Origin: a virus
Direction: 5' to 3' (one strand)
DNA length: 32,402 nt
Virus record (IMG/VR): IMGVR_UViG_3300044843_000258
Location: 1-32,402 of that record
Shown here in pieces: positions 1-6,954 of the stretch (positions within the stretch are counted from its first letter, which is position 1; each line of letters begins with the position of its first letter). The position numbers and the translations under genes were made by a program. The notes below the pieces were generated by a model, which did no database searches, was not told the DNA's origin, and saw nothing but the letters and a program-made list of their open reading frames with translations.

Positions 1-140
1 ATAATGAATTTCATCCATATAATAACTATTTTTAGGGTTATCAGGTAATGAGTTAATTGCATCTTTACAATCTTTAATAATGTAGTTAAGACTTTCTATT
101 GAAAGTTTTTTAACTTTTTTCATATACTCTGAATGGTTAA
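1..140. repeat. terminal redundancy, left copy
   Basis: These 140 bases recur at the right end of the window (32263-32402). The only difference I find is T27 here against C32289 there. The repeat lies inside one small minus-strand gene that reads continuously across the junction, so the molecule is circular, circularly permuted, or has short direct terminal repeats. A plain assembler overlap would normally be exact, so the mismatch suggests sequence variation in the sampled population or a read error. Confidence 0.9.
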
Positions 141-156
141 TTTCGTAATTTTTCAT
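1..156 (-). CDS. small unknown protein, 5' part of a gene spanning the circle junction
   Basis: The ATG is at 154-156. The reading frame runs off the left edge and continues in the copy at the right end, stopping with TAA at 32218-32220, which gives a 66-residue protein when joined. It is rich in Lys and Asn, begins MKNYEINHSEYMKK and ends MELVARKNKLKK, and shows no recognisable domain. It is the first gene after the operator-bearing promoter at 172-196 and after the terminator that closes the late operon, so it is probably the leader gene of the early operon. A TAAAA box sits nine bases before the ATG, as for many genes here. The mismatch in the duplicated segment changes one residue (N-S-Y-Y here, N-G-Y-Y in the other copy). 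Function unknown. Confidence 0.7.
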   Translation of the reverse strand, partial: MKNYEINHSEYMKKVKKLSIESLNYIIKDCKDAINSLPDNPKNSYYMDEIHY

Positions 157-171
157 AATTGTTATTTTTAC

Positions 172-196
172 TTGTTATTAATGTATAACAAAGATA
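172..196 (-). promoter_or_regulatory. promoter with palindromic operator, copy 1
   Basis: On the minus strand TATCTTTG (189-196) matches the Bacteroidetes -7 element TAnnTTTG. It overlaps a perfect inverted repeat TTGTTAT-N6-ATAACAA (172-191). No clear -33 TTG is seen, only a T-rich stretch. The site lies directly upstream of the junction-spanning gene and so probably starts the early operon. Three further copies are at 11.07, 27.11 and 30.47 kb. Confidence 0.75.
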
Positions 197-240
197 CAAA
201 TAAGTTTTTAATAAAAAAACATTTTGTTAGAAAAGTTTAA

Positions 241-275
241 AAAAAAATAAAAAAAGGCAATCTTTTCAGACTGCC
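241..275 (-). terminator. intrinsic terminator at the end of the late operon
   Basis: Read on the minus strand, an 8-bp stem (GGCAGTCT pairing with AGATTGCC, one G-T pair) with a GAAA tetraloop is followed by a long U-rich run. It lies just after the stop of the holin-like gene and before the early promoter, so it separates the late and early transcription units. Confidence 0.85.
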
Positions 276-311
276 CGAACCAATAAAACCAAAAATGTAT
301 ATATGAGAATC

Positions 312-629
312 TTAATTGTTATTCTTTCGTATTGCTTTTAATAATTCGTCAACCTCTTTTTGCTTATCATTTATTTGCCTTTCATAAATGCCTTTTAACC
401 CCTCAGTTTGTTCCTTGTGTTGCGCCCTCAATTCGCTGGTTTCTTTATCAAAATGCAAAAGCATTTCTTTCATTTGTTGTTTCATATCTTTTAACCAAAA
501 CCATAAAACCGCCACAACGCCCAATTTGCTTACAATCTCGAAAATTGTGCTATCTAAGGGTATTTCAGCAGCCTGAAATAAAAGCAATCCAGCCCCAGCG
601 AATACATCAGTTAAATTCCCGTTATCCAT
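312..629 (-). CDS. holin-like membrane protein with coiled coil
   Basis: This 105-residue protein has a hydrophobic N-terminal half with one clear membrane segment (around residues 30-47, FEIVSKLGVVAVLWFWL) followed by a long charged, helical, probably coiled-coil tail. The layout resembles small BhlA/UviB-type holin-like proteins of phages, but I see no decisive motif. It is the last gene of the late operon, just before the terminator. Its ATG overlaps the stop of the preceding gene by one base (TAATG), so translation is probably coupled. A role in lysis timing, releasing the amidase made upstream, is an inference from position and topology. A membrane-anchored structural protein is an alternative. 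Confidence 0.65.
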   Translation of the reverse strand: MDNGNLTDVFAGAGLLLFQAAEIPLDSTIFEIVSKLGVVAVLWFWLKDMKQQMKEMLLHFDKETSELRAQHKEQTEGLKGIYERQINDKQKEVDELLKAIRKNNN

Positions 630-859
630 TATTCAATAATTAATCCAAACAAAGATAATAAACCGTCAGCCGTTTGCGAAGTTTCGCCGTTGATTATTGT
701 ATAGGCGCACTCAAAAATTCTTATATTTTTGTTGCTATCTAAACTTATATGAATGCTCTGAGAATCCACAACTTCGTAAAAATCGGTATTTAATTCATGG
801 TTTATACCGTTAATAATTAACTTCAAATCATTCTTAATAATATTTTGTACCGTCATCAT
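629..859 (-). CDS. small unknown protein after the fibre gene
   Basis: A 76-residue protein beginning with two consecutive Met codons, so either may be the start. The ATG overlaps the stop of the fibre gene (ATGA-type overlap) and its own stop overlaps the next ATG, so three genes are tightly coupled. It looks like a compact mixed alpha/beta protein (for example SIHISLDSNKNIRIFECAY). No family recognised. A position between fibre and holin-like gene suggests a tail accessory or fibre assembly protein, but this is only context. Confidence 0.6.
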   Translation of the reverse strand: MMTVQNIIKNDLKLIINGINHELNTDFYEVVDSQSIHISLDSNKNIRIFECAYTIINGETSQTADGLLSLFGLIIE

Positions 860-2319
860 ATCGCCTTATTTAAAATTACGTTTACCATTCTCAATGTAGT
901 ACTATCTCCACTATTCCCTAATTGAATAGCAACAATAAAATATTGATTTACTGTCCAGTCTATACTTACATCACTGGAAGCCACTGTTGACAATGAAGCA
1001 CTATCTGTTAAGGCTCCAGAAGTAGCAGCAATAAAGTTTGTTGTTGCCCCATCGACATTTGCAGTTCTTTCAACTAAAAAAAATCGCCCGTTTAAATTTG
1101 TTGTCGCATAAGTTGCTAATAACGTTGCGCCTGATAAACTTGCGCTTGTATTGATATAAAGCCTTACGGTTGGGTTTGCAGCTGACCCGCTCGGTTTTGT
1201 AAACTTAGTCGCTATTTGTAACCCGTCGCCAGTTCCAACAATATTTGCTTCGATTAATTTAGAATAAATTAAAGTATTGTTTGTATTGCCCGTATGCGTT
1301 GTATTTGGCGAGGCTTGCGCTAATAACTGTATGTTCGGAATTGTATTCTCCCATTTTAAAGTAGAGCCATTATACTTAAGTATTTCATTATTTGTCGGAA
1401 TATTAGCAAAATTAACATCGTGTAGTTCTCCTAATTCATCCAAACCCTCTTGTACCTTTACAAATATTTTACCATTGTTTGCGTGAGCATAAGTAACCCA
1501 TCCTATTTGAACTGGATGCGTTGTAGGTTCTATATTTGTTAATCCACCTGCAACAGTATCAGATAACCAAATAACATCACCATCACTCCAAGTTTCTCCT
1601 TGTAATGAACCAGTAGTATTAATATTTCTTATATATCCAAATGTAGTGATAAATCCTTCCTGGTTATTATTTATGTTTTCAATTACTAATCCTAATATCC
1701 CGCTATGGTTTGCATTTGTATCTGCTTGTGCTAATTTAACTGCAAGTCTTTGTCCTGCTGCTCCACCTTCTGATTGTGTTCTAATTCTAACTACCTTATA
1801 CTCACTTTTAAGCAAATTGGAATTTGTCTTATTTACTATTATAACAACATTCTCAAGACCAACTTGCAAAGTAACATTGCCACCTTTTAAGCCTAAATTT
1901 AAAGTGCCATCAGTATTATTCCATACCAATTCACCAACACCTGCCGTATCTGTTGTGGAAGTATTGAATCCAAGTTTATCTACATCAATAATATCGAGGT
2001 TTCCCGCTGAATTTCCAATGCTTAAAACGCTTGTTAAGTCTTGCGAACCGCCTCCGCTTAATTTAAAAAAAAAAGACCCTACCAATAAGTCAATCAAATC
2101 GTATGCGTTACCATTAAAAGCAATATCTGAGGCTGGGTCAATCCTTGTATGAGTTATTTCGTTTGTGTAAAGCGTTGTAATTTTATCGCTATTTGTATAA
2201 ACATCAACCGCCGTATTTGAGGAATATTGCAAATAAGAATCCGTAATAAATTTCTTTAAAACTTTATCATTTGCATCAGTTAAAACAACGTTGCCGTTTG
2301 TTAGTTTGACTATTTTCAT
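856..2319 (-). CDS. tail fibre / receptor-binding protein
   Basis: This 487-residue protein looks modular. The N-terminal part (about 1-95) begins MKIVKLTNGNVVL and ends in a Gly-rich GGGSQDL hinge. A middle module (about 95-300) contains LVWNNTDGTLNLGLKGGNVT, a segment I know from many tail fibre and tailspike-like proteins of unrelated phages. The C-terminal part (about 330-487) is Ser/Thr/Asn-rich and beta-rich, as in receptor-binding heads. The middle part has fewer GC-rich Ala codons than the ends, consistent with module exchange. A run of ten T on the coding strand (2065-2074) encodes FFF just before the hinge and is a possible slippage or sequencing-error point. It is the last large structural gene, and is likely the host-range determinant. 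Confidence 0.75.
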   Translation of the reverse strand: MKIVKLTNGNVVLTDANDKVLKKFITDSYLQYSSNTAVDVYTNSDKITTLYTNEITHTRIDPASDIAFNGNAYDLIDLLVGSFFFKLSGGGSQDLTSVLSIGNSAGNLDIIDVDKLGFNTSTTDTAGVGELVWNNTDGTLNLGLKGGNVTLQVGLENVVIIVNKTNSNLLKSEYKVVRIRTQSEGGAAGQRLAVKLAQADTNANHSGILGLVIENINNNQEGFITTFGYIRNINTTGSLQGETWSDGDVIWLSDTVAGGLTNIEPTTHPVQIGWVTYAHANNGKIFVKVQEGLDELGELHDVNFANIPTNNEILKYNGSTLKWENTIPNIQLLAQASPNTTHTGNTNNTLIYSKLIEANIVGTGDGLQIATKFTKPSGSAANPTVRLYINTSASLSGATLLATYATTNLNGRFFLVERTANVDGATTNFIAATSGALTDSASLSTVASSDVSIDWTVNQYFIVAIQLGNSGDSTTLRMVNVILNKAI

Positions 2320-2320
2320 T

Positions 2321-2953
2321 TTAGTAAAATATTATATTAGTTGAATTATTTTTGCTTACTTTACACGTTGGGCAAGGTAGCAAATATTTGTTATAATAAC
2401 CGCAATGGCAATAATCATTACAATCGTCGCAATTATTACATGGGCAATAATGGTCGCTAAAAAGAGGGAAATCCGTTTTGTTATCACAAAGGTATTTTTT
2501 TACTATTTCGGTTAAATTTTCAATTCTTTGCATCATAACATCTTGCATATACTTAACTGAGGAAACCCCGCCATTTTCTGCAAACTCTGAATTATTTTGA
2601 AATATACCCTTACTGCCTACCTGAAAAGTAATAAAAGGCAAACTTTCATAATAAACGCAATATGAAACCAAACGCAATAAATACAATTCCCAAAGCGACT
2701 CGTAATTTGCCAGCGACAAACCTAAAAACTTATCAACTAATGCGCCCGCATCGGGGTTATAATTGCTTATTAACGGGTTTTGTTGCGCAACCATATCATT
2801 GTATAAATCCTTAGTCAAAATAGGAATTATAAAACGTTCCTCAGCGCTTTGTATATGAGGACTGATTACGTTTATATCAAAACGCGCATTTACGGGCGCG
2901 GCTCTAAATGTACCCGTATTAACAACCTCAGCGGGTTTAATTAGTGTTATCAT
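2321..2953 (-). CDS. head-tail connector-type protein with Cys-rich C terminus
   Basis: This 210-residue protein lies directly after the portal gene and overlaps it by 17 bases. Residues about 30-150 (ISPHIQSAEERFIIPILTK, then ESLWELYLLRL and GSKGIFQNNSEF) look like a family common in Bacteroidetes phages next to the portal (I believe DUF6712-like), whose position suggests a head-completion or connector role. The last 45 residues are unusual: eight Cys in about 30 residues spaced like a metal or disulfide cluster (C-P-C, NNC, DDC, YCHC, then C-P-T-C). That tail is not expected of a connector and may stabilise the particle or bind zinc. The family name is from memory and could be wrong. Confidence 0.65.
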   Translation of the reverse strand: MITLIKPAEVVNTGTFRAAPVNARFDINVISPHIQSAEERFIIPILTKDLYNDMVAQQNPLISNYNPDAGALVDKFLGLSLANYESLWELYLLRLVSYCVYYESLPFITFQVGSKGIFQNNSEFAENGGVSSVKYMQDVMMQRIENLTEIVKKYLCDNKTDFPLFSDHYCPCNNCDDCNDYCHCGYYNKYLLPCPTCKVSKNNSTNIIFY

Positions 2954-4334
2954 TTATTTCCTCAGTTTGTTGGTTTGATAATGGTTGGAAACCTATCTCG
3001 GCGCGTTGTTCGTCTTGCGTTAATATTTGGTCAATCTTAATATCGCCAGCAAATGAAACGGGCATACCCTTAGATATATCAAGCGCAATACTATTCCAGT
3101 TATTGCCCAAAAATTTATTTGCGTCTTGAATAACGGGGTTTAAAAATTTCCCTAAAAACATTCTCTGCAATGGTCGAATAACTGTATTATAAACAATATC
3201 AAACTCAGAACGTATTTGCTGGTTTGTTCCTAAACTACCCGCAGTTTTTAAGCCAGTCAAAGCAACAGTCCAACGATTAGCGGATATAATAGATTCTTGA
3301 GAAAGTTTTTGTAATTGAGTAAATTCGCCGTCATAATTGTTATTTAAAATTTGCACGTCAGCCTTTGAGGTTTCATCCCTTAAAGCCTGAATAAACATTT
3401 TTGAATTATTGCCAGTTCCCGTAAAGCAACCTTTCATTGCATTTACAACTTGTTGCGCTTCCTCCTCATTTGTTGAGCCAAATAAGGAAATTATTGCGCT
3501 GGGCGTAAATCCATTTTCAAATTTTGATTGATTAAATTTTGGTATTCTATATTCAAGTTCAGCCCAAATTTTTGCGCTTACCCAATCAGGAATACCCCAA
3601 TACATTAAAGTTGGTTCGTAATTTTTTAAATGTATTATTGATTTTTCAACGCCACCGCCAAAATCATCAAAAACGGGAAATATAGGTAAATCAATAGGCG
3701 CGGTCGGGGTTGTATAGTAATGGCTTTCAAACTCTGAATTTACCCCAATATGAGTTGGCGCATAATAGTTTTCGCTTGCCTTTTTTGGTCTGCACCATGT
3801 AATTGGCAAATTTCTAATATAATAAACCTTTGTATTTCCTACCTGAATGCGCGTTAATTCTAAAAAAGCATTGCCGAAACTTTTAAAATCAGTTATTGTT
3901 TTTACCGTAATTTCGTCTATACTTTCGCCCTCAGGGTTTAAACGCATCAACCAATTATTTAGACTTATCTCAGCCTCAATACTTATATTATCCTTTTGCG
4001 CCTCTGCAAGCCTTACGGACGGCAATACGTTCATAGATGAACGCGGGACAACGTAATAACCGTCGCCCATGAAATAATTAACCGTTTGTTGTATTATCGC
4101 GCTTTGAGTTACTGAGTTATTACATATTGCTTGCAACCTATCCAAACGCCAGTAATCAAGCGTTGAAAATGGTATGTATTCAATAACCGAACTATCCAAA
4201 TTTTGTTTGGTAGGCTCTCTGAAAATGTCATCGGCTAAAAATGGACTAAGCCCAAAACCCGCAAAGGCTTGAACGTTTTTTTTACTTTCGCCTTTTGCGT
4301 TTCCTCTATTTATCGCCGTTTGTTTCCTCTGCAT
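2937..4334 (-). CDS. portal protein
   Basis: A protein of about 465 residues with features of HK97-type portals: an N-terminal clamp region (VIEYIPFSTLDYWRLDRLQ), a central part that includes NLPITWCRPKK and WGIPDWVSA, a long C-terminal helical region (QLQKLSQESIISANRWTVAL), and an acidic, Gln-rich tail. The portal forms the dodecameric DNA entry ring at one capsid vertex and docks the terminase. The frame is open further upstream to a TTG at 4379, but the ATG at 4334 has an A-rich leader, overlaps the previous gene by only 29 bases, and is preferred. It lies downstream of the capsid and tail-tube genes and of a terminator-like hairpin, which would keep its level low. It is about 17 kb from the terminase, unlike the usual adjacency. 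Confidence 0.8.
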   Translation of the reverse strand: MQRKQTAINRGNAKGESKKNVQAFAGFGLSPFLADDIFREPTKQNLDSSVIEYIPFSTLDYWRLDRLQAICNNSVTQSAIIQQTVNYFMGDGYYVVPRSSMNVLPSVRLAEAQKDNISIEAEISLNNWLMRLNPEGESIDEITVKTITDFKSFGNAFLELTRIQVGNTKVYYIRNLPITWCRPKKASENYYAPTHIGVNSEFESHYYTTPTAPIDLPIFPVFDDFGGGVEKSIIHLKNYEPTLMYWGIPDWVSAKIWAELEYRIPKFNQSKFENGFTPSAIISLFGSTNEEEAQQVVNAMKGCFTGTGNNSKMFIQALRDETSKADVQILNNNYDGEFTQLQKLSQESIISANRWTVALTGLKTAGSLGTNQQIRSEFDIVYNTVIRPLQRMFLGKFLNPVIQDANKFLGNNWNSIALDISKGMPVSFAGDIKIDQILTQDEQRAEIGFQPLSNQQTEEINDNTN

Positions 4335-4500
4335 TGTCAATATGTTTATTTGCAATTTTTTTACCCTTTGCAACCTCAATAAACTTATGTCCTAAATGGT
4401 ATAAATGTTCTAATTGTTCAGCGGTTGCCTCTTTTAAAAGTACGGAAAATTTATTGCAATGAACCGTTATATTTTCTTTTCCTTTAATAACTTTAAACAT
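4306..4500 (-). CDS. small conserved-type protein upstream of portal
   Basis: A 64-residue protein starting at the ATG at 4498-4500 (MFKVIKGKENITVH). The longer open frame upstream starts within a terminator hairpin and is unlikely to be used. It has a compact first half (HCNKFSVLLKEATAEQLEHLYHLGH) and a Lys-rich end that overlaps the portal start. No domain recognised. The arrangement (after the tail-tube terminator, overlapping portal) suggests a head accessory protein, unproven. Confidence 0.55.
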   Translation of the reverse strand: MFKVIKGKENITVHCNKFSVLLKEATAEQLEHLYHLGHKFIEVAKGKKIANKHIDNAEETNGDK

Positions 4501-4510
4501 ACTATTAAAA

Positions 4511-4552
4511 TTTAAAAAAGAGGAAACCAACCAAAAGATTGATTCCCCCTTT
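4511..4552 (-). terminator. terminator/attenuator between tail-tube and portal genes
   Basis: On the minus strand a 16-bp stem (arms 4537-4552 and 4517-4532, complete but for four G-T pairs) with a TTTT loop is followed by TCTTTTTTAAATTTT. It lies just after the tail-tube gene and 10-20 bases before the next ATG, with no room for a separate promoter. It probably lets only part of the transcripts continue into the low-copy portal and connector genes. Confidence 0.8.
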
Positions 4553-4571
4553 ATAGTGATTTGATTGGGTT

Positions 4572-5105
4572 TTATACGGGGATAACAACCGCGCCGTCAA
4601 GAGGTAAAGCCTGAACCGTAGTTCTTGCCGTTAAAGTTACCGTTGCTTGGTTTTGGTCATTAATTGCCGTTCCAGTTGTAGTTTCAAAATTTGTCAACTG
4701 CGCTGGGAATCCGATTCCTAAAGTTGTTAAATCGTTTGTAGTTCCCCAAATCCAACGACCACCGCCGTTTTCTTGGTGTATAATTACAAACCCGCAACAA
4801 CACGCTTGCATTTCAGCAATAGCATCGCGTACATCCTGAGAATGGCAAGGAAATGAACCTACCAAAGTTTGCGTAATAACTGTATTACAATTTGTTCTTT
4901 CGCCAGTTTCGGTAAAACTTGCAGTTTCTTGATAAGGCTGAAACTCATAAAATTTCGTAAGCGAAACCATTGAGATTGCAGTTACCTCGCCTGAAGTAAT
5001 TGTCAAAGATGCAACATCCTCAACTGATGCAAGCCAAAATTTATCTAAACCGCCCGCGCAACTTAATGAGCAACTTACTGAATAACCCGTTGATAAACAA
5101 CTCAT
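4572..5105 (-). CDS. probable major tail (tube) protein
   Basis: A 177-residue protein beginning MSCLSTGYSVSCSLSC, with LDKFWLASVEDVASLTI, FYEFQPYQETASFTET and a C-terminal beta-rich end (NQATVTLTARTTVQALPL). This arrangement of a Cys-containing N terminus, FYxxxxxxETAS and a GxAxxDxNxxTVTLT-like end is typical of a protein encoded beside the capsid gene in Bacteroidetes phages, which I take to be the tail tube subunit. It carries nine Cys, including a CCC triplet near residue 108, suggesting disulfides or metal in the particle. It lies between capsid and portal and is followed at once by a strong terminator, as expected for a highly expressed structural gene. Confidence 0.6.
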   Translation of the reverse strand: MSCLSTGYSVSCSLSCAGGLDKFWLASVEDVASLTITSGEVTAISMVSLTKFYEFQPYQETASFTETGERTNCNTVITQTLVGSFPCHSQDVRDAIAEMQACCCGFVIIHQENGGGRWIWGTTNDLTTLGIGFPAQLTNFETTTGTAINDQNQATVTLTARTTVQALPLDGAVVIPV

Positions 5106-5129
5106 ATTTTTATTATTTTAAATTGTTAA

Positions 5130-6119
5130 TTAATATGCTACGGTCAAAAATTCGTTATGCTTATAGTTAAACCCTAATTGCATTTTAACCTTGCTTAAAA
5201 GTTTTTCTTGGTATCTTTCGTACCATGTTTCAACCTGAGTAAATGGGTCTTGAATATCAGTTCCCAAAGTAAGGTTTTTGCGCTCAGTATATAAAACAAA
5301 GTTTGCGTTTGAAATACCCAAATATTGCTGAGCGTATGCTTGCCAATCATACATAGGTTTTACTTCAACTCCGTTAAACATTAATTGACTTGTTCCGTCA
5401 ACCAATAGGCTTAAATGACCCGCTGAGGAAATACCGTTGTTTTGTAGGTCAATCAAATATTGCTCATAAACGTTTGCGCTCACTAACAATACTTTTCTAT
5501 TTGACGGCGTTGCTTTCAAATAATTTGTTGCGTTGTTATAAACTGCATTCAATAAATCAATACCGTCGCCAGCGCCCAATGGAGTACCTGAATTTGAGTT
5601 GATGTAAGGAATCAAGTTGTTAGCAACTAACTGAGGTAAATAAACTGTCCACATACCGTCAACTAAATTTACATCATTGTCAACGCTTGACTTATCGCCA
5701 TAAAACGCAAGCAAAAGCATTTGTTTTTTAACCGCCTGAACCATGCGAGTTAAAAGAATATCCATAAAAATAGTACCCTCCATATTGTCGCGTCTTGTTC
5801 CTACATTTTGCAATTGCTGATACATTGTATTTTTGAACTCATCAAAACATAATTCAACGTTTGCCTTTACGGATTCAGTTTCAATGCATCTTTCATAGAT
5901 TGCAAAGTTTCCTTTTGGCGTCCAACCGCAGCCGTCAACCGTTTGTAAGATATTGCCCATTTCTGAGGCATAACCAAACTTTTGTTTTTTGTTTACGAAA
6001 AGGTAGGTATCAAATAAATCCTTTACATCAGCGTCAAAAAATACGGGGTTTAAAAACAACTGTTGCGCTTGTTCCCCTACTAAGTTTATATTAAAACTTC
6101 CATTTTCAATATTTGCCAT
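5130..6119 (-). CDS. major capsid protein (HK97-type)
   Basis: A 329-residue protein with the length and layout of an HK97-fold major capsid protein: an N-terminal part to about residue 60, a spine/A-domain (VELCFDEFKNTMYQQLQN, then TRMVQAVKKQMLLLAFYGD), and a C-terminal region ending FNYKHNEFLTVAY. Segments such as RKVLLVSANVYEQYLIDL and FNGVEVKPMYDWQAY match the A-domain of phage coat proteins. There is no long N-terminal delta domain, which fits with scaffold being supplied by the coiled-coil tail of the protease encoded two genes upstream. It is flanked by the decoration and tail-tube genes in one operon. Confidence 0.75.
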   Translation of the reverse strand: MANIENGSFNINLVGEQAQQLFLNPVFFDADVKDLFDTYLFVNKKQKFGYASEMGNILQTVDGCGWTPKGNFAIYERCIETESVKANVELCFDEFKNTMYQQLQNVGTRRDNMEGTIFMDILLTRMVQAVKKQMLLLAFYGDKSSVDNDVNLVDGMWTVYLPQLVANNLIPYINSNSGTPLGAGDGIDLLNAVYNNATNYLKATPSNRKVLLVSANVYEQYLIDLQNNGISSAGHLSLLVDGTSQLMFNGVEVKPMYDWQAYAQQYLGISNANFVLYTERKNLTLGTDIQDPFTQVETWYERYQEKLLSKVKMQLGFNYKHNEFLTVAY

Positions 6120-6145
6120 TTTTCTAAATTTTTTAAATTAATAAA

Positions 6146-6943
6146 TTAAACTAAGGTATAACCGATTGTTATTGTATAGGCTGCATTACTTGGGTCATCG
6201 CTATTTACAGTAATAGTACCAGTTTTTGCGCCAGCGGTTAAGTTTGTGTTTACAGTTCCCGTATAAGTAATATAACTATTTGGGAAAATTGTTGAACCGC
6301 CAATTGTAGGTTTAACAAAGGTTAAAACCTGAGATGTTTTACCTAATACTCCAACGGTTAAAACATGACTTCCAACGTTCCAAACGTTAATTGAGAATGC
6401 CTCAGATGTACCGATTGAGAAAGTACCTAAATTGTAAGTACCGCCGTCAGCAACAATTGTTCCGTTTGTTTGTCTCAACTGAGCAACTTGCGCGCCTAAT
6501 GTTACAGTATTAACTGAGTACGGGCTTTGAGTTACGTTATAAGGGAAACTAAATTCTTGGCTGCAAGGGCAATCAACGGCAACATTATCGGTTGTTTCAA
6601 TGATAACCTGAACCGTCCAGTTTACATTTGCATTTAATGAGGTTGTATCAATTGTAATGCTTGAAACCGTACCAGTTCCAACGCCAGCAACAAAATTGCC
6701 TTGTCCGTCATTAATTACAACTTTAATAAATCTTGTATCATAACCGCTTGTAGGGCTTGCAAAAGTTACAACAGTTGAACCCGCAGTTGTTTCAACTTCA
6801 GCAACCAATTGAAATCCGTCGCAACAACAATCAGAAACTTTTAAAATTTCTGCATTTGCTGGGTTTGCTAATGGGTTTGTTCTGCTGAAAAAATATTCAG
6901 GACTATTACCCTCTGTATAAAAATTTTCTTTACTGAATGCCAT
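6146..6943 (-). CDS. Ig-like capsid decoration/fibre protein
   Basis: This 265-residue protein lies between the protease and the capsid gene. Residues about 165-265 look like an Ig-like HYDIN/choice-of-anchor-D domain: a thin beta-sandwich with FSINVWNVGSHVLTVGVLG and the typical ending GTITVNSDDPSNAAYTITI. The first half is also beta-rich (STVVTFASPTSGYDTRFIKV) and has two Cys clusters (DCCCDG near 38-42, CPC near 124-126). Ig-like domains are frequent on outer surfaces of tailed-phage particles, where they bind glycans or mucus. Position next to the capsid gene suggests a head decoration protein or head fibre. This is an inference and it could instead belong to the tail. Confidence 0.6.
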   Translation of the reverse strand: MAFSKENFYTEGNSPEYFFSRTNPLANPANAEILKVSDCCCDGFQLVAEVETTAGSTVVTFASPTSGYDTRFIKVVINDGQGNFVAGVGTGTVSSITIDTTSLNANVNWTVQVIIETTDNVAVDCPCSQEFSFPYNVTQSPYSVNTVTLGAQVAQLRQTNGTIVADGGTYNLGTFSIGTSEAFSINVWNVGSHVLTVGVLGKTSQVLTFVKPTIGGSTIFPNSYITYTGTVNTNLTAGAKTGTITVNSDDPSNAAYTITIGYTLV

Positions 6944-6954
6944 AGTTTTAAAAT

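Noticed and set aside
332-643. Plus-strand frame opposite the holin-like gene
   Set aside because: Low-complexity antisense translation; the minus frame has a membrane segment, coiled coil and coupled start.
2065-2074. Ten-T run in the fibre gene as programmed frameshift
   Set aside because: The zero frame continues with a convincing fibre sequence and no partner frame of note was seen; a sequencing ambiguity is as likely.
4335-4379. Upstream TTG start for the portal
   Set aside because: It would overlap the previous gene by 74 bases; the ATG at 4334 has an A-rich leader and a smaller overlap.
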